NCBI RefSeq assembly: GCF_003044445.1
Contig: NZ_POWX01000014.1
Span: forward strand, 13,005-77,004
DNA: 64,000 nucleotides
Reading direction: 5' to 3'
DNA from: Neisseria mucosa
GTDB taxonomy: Bacteria; Pseudomonadota; Gammaproteobacteria; Burkholderiales; Neisseriaceae
Shown here: positions 59,421-64,000 of the stretch, piece after piece
How the letters are laid out: each line of letters opens with the position of its first letter
Numbering within the stretch: position 1 is the first letter of the stretch
Notes under the pieces: generated by a model
The model's input: only the letters and a program-made list of their open reading frames with translations
Told to the model about the DNA's origin: nothing
Database searches by the model: none
Made by a program: the position numbers and the translations under genes

Positions 59421-61631
59421 CTACATCTTCCACTTCAGGCTGAACACGGCGTTGCGCGGTTCGCCGTAGAAGCTGCCGCTGTTGGCGGCACGGCTGTATT
59501 GGTTTTCGTAGTAGTGTTTGTCGGTCAGGTTGTTGACCGCCAGCCCCAGTTGCAGGTTTTTGCTTGGGCGGTATTGGACGTTGGTGTTCCAAACCGTGTA
59601 GCCGCCTTGCTTGATGGAGCCGTAGGAATTGGCGGTTTTGCTGCTGCTCTTTACCCCCAGCCCGACCGTCCATTTGCCGTCATCCACCGGCAGGACATAG
59701 CTGGTGTAGAAGCGGAACATATGTTTCGGCGTATGGCTGCTGAAGTTGTAGCCTTTTCGGCGCGATTCAACATTGTCGCCGACACTGTTGCGGTTGGTGC
59801 TGCGGTTGAAGGTGTAGCCTGCGTAAACCTGCCAACGGTCGGTCAGGCTGCCGGAGATTTCGGCGTCCAAACCGCGGCTGCTTTGATCCAGCGGTTCCCA
59901 ATAAGGATGTGGCTTGGCATTGACGCGTTGGTTGTTGTCTTTGTCGGTTCGGTAGAGGGCGACGGAAGTATTCAGACGGCCTTCGTTCCATTCGCCTTTC
60001 CAGCCGATTTCGTAGTTGCGCCCCATAATCGGCGGCAACAGGTTGTCGTTGTAGTCGCGGTTCATCGTTTGTTTGAAGATGGACGTGTAGGCGGCGTAAA
60101 CGCTTTGTTTAGGCGTGATGTCGTAAGTGATGCCGGCATAAGGAACGAAGCGGTTGCGTTTGAGCGAGTCTGATGAACCTGCTACCCCGTCTTTGAAGTC
60201 GCGATCCCAATAGTAGTCGCGTTTCCAGCTGGTATAGCGTCCGCCTGCGATGATGTGCAGTTTGTCGGTAGGATTGATGCGCGCGCCCAAACCGAAGGCA
60301 TGGGTAGTATAACGGCCGTCGCCGCCACGGGCTTTGGCTGTGGCGGAATCCCAATCGGGTTTGGCTTTTTCGCTGCCGTTGAAGGCATCTGCGTCGTAGG
60401 TACTGCTGTCATCAAACCAGCGGTTGCTTGAGTTCACGTTCTCTTTGGAATAGCTGTGCATGAAGAAGAGGTCGTGATTTTGGCCGAAAGCGAAGATGCG
60501 GCCGGTCAAGTTGTTTTGGAAAGTGAACTGGCGGTTGCCTGCATCGTAACGGTCGAAGCTGTATGTGGTCCCCAGGCCGTCTGTACCGATGCCGTTACCC
60601 GTGCCGCCCAGCGTGTAATATTCTTTTGAACTGGTGTTCTTGCGCCAGTCCAACTTGCTGCTCAGTTTCCAGTTGTCGTTGAAATAATGTTCAAACTCGG
60701 CAAAAAGGTTGTGTTTTTTCAGACGGGCTTCGTTCCAATCTGCGCCGAGGTAGCGGCTGCGTTTCCATTCTTTGCCGTCAGCGCGCATGGGCAGGCCGTC
60801 GGGGTCGGGCGTTTTGGTTTGGTTGAGATAGCTCGCGCCCCAAGTGAGCTTGCTGTTGTCGCCGATGTCTTTGTCCATCACGCCGTAAAGCAGGATGTCG
60901 CGACCGCCGGATTGGTCTTGGAAGGTTTTGTTGCTGCCAACCGAGCCGACAAAACGTCCGCGCAGGCCGTGTTCAGGGCTTAAAGCACCCGATGCGTCAA
61001 ACGTGCCGCCCACTTTGCCCCATGTGTTGGCCGTCAAATCGGCGGAAAGCTGGCGTTTGGAGGTCGGTTTCTTACGGACGGCGTTAATTGTGCCGCCCGG
61101 TTCGTTGTTTGCCTGCGTCAGCCCGGCCGCGCCGCGTACCACTTCGATGCGGTCGTACATCGCTATATCGGTTACGCTGGTCGGATCGCCGGACGGACCG
61201 CCCAAGCCGAATCCGCCGGGCGAACCGATTTGAGTGGCAATGCCGTCTTCTTCAAGTTGCTCGATAAAATAGCCGCGTGACATGAAATGCGTGCGCCCGC
61301 CGCTTTTAAAGACGTTGACACCCGTAGCGTTCTGCAACGCGCCTTCGAGGCTGGTCACGCCTTGATCTTCAAGTTGTTTTTTGGTGATGACGCTGACGGA
61401 TTGGGGAATTTCCCTCGGAGAAAGCACCAATCCCGTAGTCGAACGCATCGCGGATACGGTGTAGCTATTTTGATTTTCGGTACGCAGGCTGCGGTTTTTG
61501 CCGACCACATTGACCTGATTTAATTCCACCTGTTGTACTTCTTCTGCGGCGTAAACGGCTTGCGGCAGCGCGGCAAGACAGAGCGCCAAGGTGCTGAGTT
61601 TGAAAAGTGTCTCTTTGTTTGAATGGTTCAT
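59421..61631 (-). CDS. TonB-dependent siderophore receptor (second of two)
   Basis: This 736-residue outer-membrane receptor has a signal peptide (LSTLALCLAALPQAVYAAEE) and a TonB-box-like region after it. The plug has SPREIPQSVSVITKKQLEDQG and EVVRGAAGLTQANNEPGG, as in the FpvA/FhuE group. The barrel ends in NAVFSLKWKM, without the usual terminal Phe or Trp; Met is last and Trp lies two residues before it. It is followed by the ABC gene in one operon. The promoter is read at 61685-61714. The siderophore is not known. Confidence 0.93.
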   Translation of the reverse strand: MNHSNKETLFKLSTLALCLAALPQAVYAAEEVQQVELNQVNVVGKNRSLRTENQNSYTVSAMRSTTGLVLSPREIPQSVSVITKKQLEDQGVTSLEGALQNATGVNVFKSGGRTHFMSRGYFIEQLEEDGIATQIGSPGGFGLGGPSGDPTSVTDIAMYDRIEVVRGAAGLTQANNEPGGTINAVRKKPTSKRQLSADLTANTWGKVGGTFDASGALSPEHGLRGRFVGSVGSNKTFQDQSGGRDILLYGVMDKDIGDNSKLTWGASYLNQTKTPDPDGLPMRADGKEWKRSRYLGADWNEARLKKHNLFAEFEHYFNDNWKLSSKLDWRKNTSSKEYYTLGGTGNGIGTDGLGTTYSFDRYDAGNRQFTFQNNLTGRIFAFGQNHDLFFMHSYSKENVNSSNRWFDDSSTYDADAFNGSEKAKPDWDSATAKARGGDGRYTTHAFGLGARINPTDKLHIIAGGRYTSWKRDYYWDRDFKDGVAGSSDSLKRNRFVPYAGITYDITPKQSVYAAYTSIFKQTMNRDYNDNLLPPIMGRNYEIGWKGEWNEGRLNTSVALYRTDKDNNQRVNAKPHPYWEPLDQSSRGLDAEISGSLTDRWQVYAGYTFNRSTNRNSVGDNVESRRKGYNFSSHTPKHMFRFYTSYVLPVDDGKWTVGLGVKSSSKTANSYGSIKQGGYTVWNTNVQYRPSKNLQLGLAVNNLTDKHYYENQYSRAANSGSFYGEPRNAVFSLKWKM

Positions 61632-61684
61632 TTGATTGATCCTAGATAAAGCTGTTGTCGTAAAATGTTTATTTTTATTTGATA

Positions 61685-61714
61685 TTTATAACCATAAAAA
61701 CTATAAATATTCAA
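61685..61714 (-). promoter_or_regulatory. Promoter of the second siderophore receptor
   Basis: On the minus strand, TTGAAT (61709-61714) and TATAAA (61685-61690) are 18 bases apart in AT-rich DNA. AGGA precedes the ATG. I see no convincing Fur box. Confidence 0.5.
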
Positions 61715-61779
61715 AGTATTATGTTTTTCAGACGACCTTCGTCAGATAAAACGAATAAAATTTATCAAACCCTTGCGGA

Positions 61780-62160
61780 TAAAAAAATGTTGCCGCCGGG
61801 CGGAGTACCCAATGGCAACTACTTATCCAAGATTGTAAGATAGATATAAGGAATTAGCTGAAAAATAGTTATTAAGAACTATACTCTATCTGTAAAAATT
61901 GGCAATCGTTTTTTTCAGACGATCTCACGTTTTTTCACATACTCTTGCCATAAGTCAAAATTCTGTCCGGCAATGAAATGCCTCCTCTGCCGTTCTGTGG
62001 AAGAGGAGGTATCTGCGTATCAGTCAGTTTTATCTTCATTTTCTTGTGAACCGTGAAAAAGCGGATTGCCATGTGGCTAGGCAGGTCGTCTGAAAAACAG
62101 CCAATGCCTATTCTGCGTCATTATCTTTTTTGAATCGTTTACCTAGTAGTTTCAAAATCT
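61780..62160. other. Intergenic region with two unexplained hairpins
   Basis: Within the 609-base gap between the receptor and the S4 gene, CCTCCTCT / AGAGGAGG (61981-62009) is a perfect 8-base stem with a 13-base loop. GTTGCC / GGCAAC near 61792-61823 is a second stem. Neither has a T run, and no ORF with a credible start is present. Scattered uptake sequences lie near 61725 and 62083. Confidence 0.45.
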
Positions 62161-62162
62161 AA

Positions 62163-62192
62163 AGGTCGTCTGAAACGGCTTTCAGACGACCT
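62163..62192. repeat. Uptake-sequence hairpin upstream of the S4 gene
   Basis: AGGTCGTCTGAAA (62163-62175) pairs with TTTCAGACGACCT (62180-62192) around a 4-base loop, about 50 bases before the S4 protein start. Confidence 0.6.
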
Positions 62193-62240
62193 ATGCTACA
62201 ATTTGACGCATCCGAACCGAATCCCATCACAGGAAACCTC

Positions 62241-62474
62241 ATGGAAGCCACAGTCTATCTCGAAGACAACGAATACATCGCCCTGTGCGACCTGTTAAAA
62301 CTCGCCGGACTTGCCGAAAGCGGCGGGCAGGCGAAAGCGTTTATCGCCGAAGGGCTGGTGTTGCGCAACGGCGAAACCGAAACCCGCAAAACTGCCAAAA
62401 TACGCGGCGGCGAAGTCATCGAGTTTGACGGCGCGCGCTTGGAAATTGCCGATGGATACGACCCTGAAGAATAA
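62241..62474 (+). CDS. S4-domain RNA-binding protein (YbcJ-like)
   Basis: This 77-residue protein is essentially one S4 RNA-binding domain: YIALCDLLKLAGLAESGGQAKAFIAEG, then VLRNGETETRKTAKIRGGEVIEF. That matches the small YbcJ group. The ATG at 62241 (MEATVYLEDNEY) has AGGAAA upstream, and a frame from 62193 would read through an uptake sequence. Its last 23 bases overlap the next gene in another frame, so the two are coupled. RNA target unknown. Confidence 0.85.
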   Translation: MEATVYLEDNEYIALCDLLKLAGLAESGGQAKAFIAEGLVLRNGETETRKTAKIRGGEVIEFDGARLEIADGYDPEE

Positions 62475-62670
62475 AGCCGAAGCCCTCTTGGGCGAGCCGC
62501 TTTTAGACGAACCCGTCCGCCCTGAATCGTGGGAATGCTGCGGCAGCGACTGCGGCGATGCCTGCATACAGACGATTTATTGGACGGATAAAGCCCGCTA
62601 CGACGCGCAACGGCGGAAATTGAAAGAAGCGGGTTGGTCGGAAGACGAAGAGAACGGAAAGGTCGTCTGA
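62452..62670 (+). CDS. Small Cys-rich oxidoreductase-like protein
   Basis: This 72-residue protein has the segment PVRPESWECCGSDCGDACIQTIYW, a four-cysteine cluster typical of the small 'oxidoreductase-like' domain found in bacteria and in some mitochondrial proteins. That family has no firm enzymatic role; the cysteines could bind a metal. The start at 62452 (MDTTLKNKAEALL) overlaps the S4 gene by 23 bases. The stop codon and last residues KVV come from an uptake sequence. Confidence 0.78.
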   Translation: MDTTLKNKAEALLGEPLLDEPVRPESWECCGSDCGDACIQTIYWTDKARYDAQRRKLKEAGWSEDEENGKVV

Positions 62671-62711
62671 AAACGGTTCGGCTGGATGGCCACCGCGTTT
62701 TCAGACGGCCT
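62659..62711 (+). terminator. Hybrid hairpin of two uptake dialects
   Basis: The left arm AAGGTCGTCTGAAAACG is the common dialect; the right arm CGTTTTCAGACGGCCT is the AGGCCGTCTGAA dialect. In RNA the differing base still pairs as G-U. It ends the S4-oxidoreductase-like pair and contains the stop of the second gene. Confidence 0.65.
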
Positions 62712-62744
62712 CTTATAGTAGATTAAAATTGAAAACGTTCATAT

Positions 62745-62847
62745 CGTCATTCCCGCGCAGGCGGGAATCCAGAAGTTTGAAATAGCGGTTAACCTTAAAC
62801 ATTTCTGACAAATCAAAGTCTGGATTCCCGCCTGGGCGGGAATGACG
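62745..62847. repeat. dRS3-flanked intergenic repeat module (NIME-like)
   Basis: Inverted dRS3 copies (ATTCCCGCGCAGGCGGGAAT on the left, ATTCCCGCCTGGGCGGGAAT on the right) flank about 50 bases. A TATAGTAGATTAAAAT end, like a Correia terminus, lies just before at 62714. Confidence 0.78.
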
Positions 62848-62960
62848 GCATAGGTACTTTTTCTTTGAATTTGCCATATACTCGTTTTTAAAATTGCCCC
62901 GTCGCCACACCGCCTGACAATATTGCACCCGCCCACTGTTCACCACACACATAACGCTCC

Positions 62961-63797
62961 ATGATAGACCTGCACTGCCATTCCACCGTTTCCGACGGTA
63001 TGCTCTCACCCGCCGAAGTCGTGCGCCTCGCGCATCAAAACGGCTGCAAGCTGCTGGCGTTGACCGACCACGACCACACCGGCGGCATCGCCGAAGCGCG
63101 CGCCGAAGCCGGCAAGCTCGGGCTGCGTTTCGTCAACGGCGTGGAAATCTCCGTCACTTGGCGCGAGCGCACCATACACGTCGTCGGTTTGGATTTCGAC
63201 GAACAAGACGAAAACCTGCAAAACCTGTTGGCACAAGTACGGCAAGGTCGTCTGAAACGCCTTGAAGCCATTGCCGACAAGCTCGAAAAGAAAGGCATCA
63301 GCGGCGCATACGACGGTGCGCTCGCGCTGGCGGCAAACAAAGAAATGGTCAGCCGCACCCACATCGCCGAGTTCCTCATCCGAGCAGGACACGTCAAAAA
63401 CAAGCAGCAGGCGTTCACCAAATACTTGGGCGACGGCAAATCCTGCGCCGTCCGCCACGAATGGGCGACGCTGGAAGACTGCGTCTCCGCCGTCAACGGC
63501 GCGGGCGGCATGGCAATCATCGCCCACCCCATGCGCTACGACTTGTCCGCCACCGCCAAGCGCAATCTGTTTGAAGAATTTAAAAACCTCGGCGGCGTAG
63601 GCATCGAAGTCCACAGCGGCAACTGCTGTAAAAACGACCGCCTCAACTACGCGCTTTTGGCAGAACGCTTCGGTATGCTCGCCAGCGCGGGCAGCGACTT
63701 CCACCGCTTAAACGACTTCAGCGGCGGCATCCTCGGCGCGTGCCCTGAGCTGCCGGAAAACTGCAAACCTGTTTGGGAACATTTCAAAAGGGTTTGA
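62961..63797 (+). CDS. PHP-domain phosphoesterase (YciV/RNase AM-like)
   Basis: This 278-residue cytoplasmic metalloenzyme has the PHP metal sites DLHCHSTVSDGMLSP, ALTDHDHTGGIAEA, the Glu in FVNGVEISVTW, HPMRYDLS, and GSDFHRLND near the C-terminus. Related proteins hydrolyse 3',5'-nucleoside bisphosphates and trim RNA 5' ends. Length is typical. The start gives MIDLHCHSTVSDG. It is the last gene in the window and is followed by a long Correia element. Confidence 0.9.
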   Translation: MIDLHCHSTVSDGMLSPAEVVRLAHQNGCKLLALTDHDHTGGIAEARAEAGKLGLRFVNGVEISVTWRERTIHVVGLDFDEQDENLQNLLAQVRQGRLKRLEAIADKLEKKGISGAYDGALALAANKEMVSRTHIAEFLIRAGHVKNKQQAFTKYLGDGKSCAVRHEWATLEDCVSAVNGAGGMAIIAHPMRYDLSATAKRNLFEEFKNLGGVGIEVHSGNCCKNDRLNYALLAERFGMLASAGSDFHRLNDFSGGILGACPELPENCKPVWEHFKRV

Positions 63798-63842
63798 GAC
63801 GTTTAAGGCAAAGTTTGGATATTGGGACAAACTTGCCGACGC

Positions 63843-63999
63843 TATAGTGGATTAAATTTAAATCAGGACAAGGCGACGAAGCCGCAGACAGTACAGATAG
63901 TACGGAACCGATTCACTTGGTGCTTCAGCACCTTAGAGAATCGTTCTCTTTGAGCTAAGGCGAGGCAACGCCGTACTGGTTTAAAGTTAATCCACTATA
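63843..63999. repeat. Correia element, long form, at the window edge
   Basis: A 157-base element in the opposite orientation to the copy at 57316-57472, with the same extra internal segment (GAACCGATTCACTTGGTGCT and AGAATCGTTCTCT). It lies 46 bases past the PHP gene stop. Confidence 0.92.
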
Positions 64000-64000
64000 C

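Noticed and set aside
58304..59443. 379-codon open frame on the plus strand
   Set aside because: Antisense to the SbmA/YddA-type ABC gene.

Overview
This window is chromosomal DNA of a commensal Neisseria. The main evidence is the very frequent DNA uptake sequence AGGTCGTCTGAA, usually as inverted pairs between genes. That is the uptake dialect of the N. mucosa / N. sicca / N. macacae group, not the GCCGTCTGAA core of N. meningitidis and N. gonorrhoeae. Other Neisseria signatures are eight complete or deleted Correia elements with TATAGTGGATTAA ends, dRS3-type repeats (core ATTCCCGCGCAGGCGGGAAT), an mtrR/mtrCDE efflux locus and a divergent lctP/gdhR pair. The species is inferred. I see no tRNA, rRNA, CRISPR array, prophage or transposase gene.

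Layout. At 1-4.7 kb are the 5' part of dnaE, ribokinase and ettA. At 4.9-9.7 kb is a de novo NAD module: nadA-nadB diverge from nrtR-nadC, with a near-perfect palindrome over both promoters. At 10.1-16.9 kb are aroE-mtgA, glnA, a zinc-type alcohol/butanediol dehydrogenase and a TonB-dependent siderophore receptor. At 17.4-20.4 kb is a preQ0/queuosine run (queC, DUF1543, queD, DUF1304, queE), led by what looks like a preQ1-I riboswitch. At 20.5-30.0 kb is a full Entner-Doudoroff block: eda and edd on the minus strand; zwf, pgl, glk, hexR and pgi on the plus strand. HexR-like boxes lie in the edd/zwf divergent region, and a palindromic repeat array lies between edd and eda.

At 30.4-34.2 kb are a DNA glycosylase-like protein, a DMT-family exporter, trpF, a 52-residue membrane protein and a larger membrane protein. 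At 34.5-39.3 kb are rho, a HIT protein, an exported L,D-carboxypeptidase and prfC. At 39.4-44.1 kb are bioA-bioD-ubiC and a LysM lytic transglycosylase. At 44.4-51.3 kb is mtrCDE with divergent mtrR. At 51.5-57.3 kb are pepN and lctP with divergent gdhR. At 57.6-61.6 kb a second TonB-dependent siderophore receptor is followed by an SbmA/YddA-type ABC protein. At 62.2-63.8 kb are an S4-domain protein, a small Cys-rich protein and a PHP phosphatase, before a long Correia element at the window edge.

How it works together. Several blocks pair a pathway with its local regulator: NrtR with NAD synthesis, HexR with Entner-Doudoroff sugar use, GdhR with lactate uptake, MtrR with efflux, and a preQ1 riboswitch with preQ0 synthesis. 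In each case a matching operator or aptamer can be read in the adjacent intergenic DNA. No wholly new multi-gene system is evident. The best leads are the two uncharacterised genes inside the que run, the hairpin array that splits edd from eda, the uptake sequences used as promoter spacers and stop codons, the mosaic-like residues in MtrD, and the mixed uptake-sequence dialect of the second siderophore locus.
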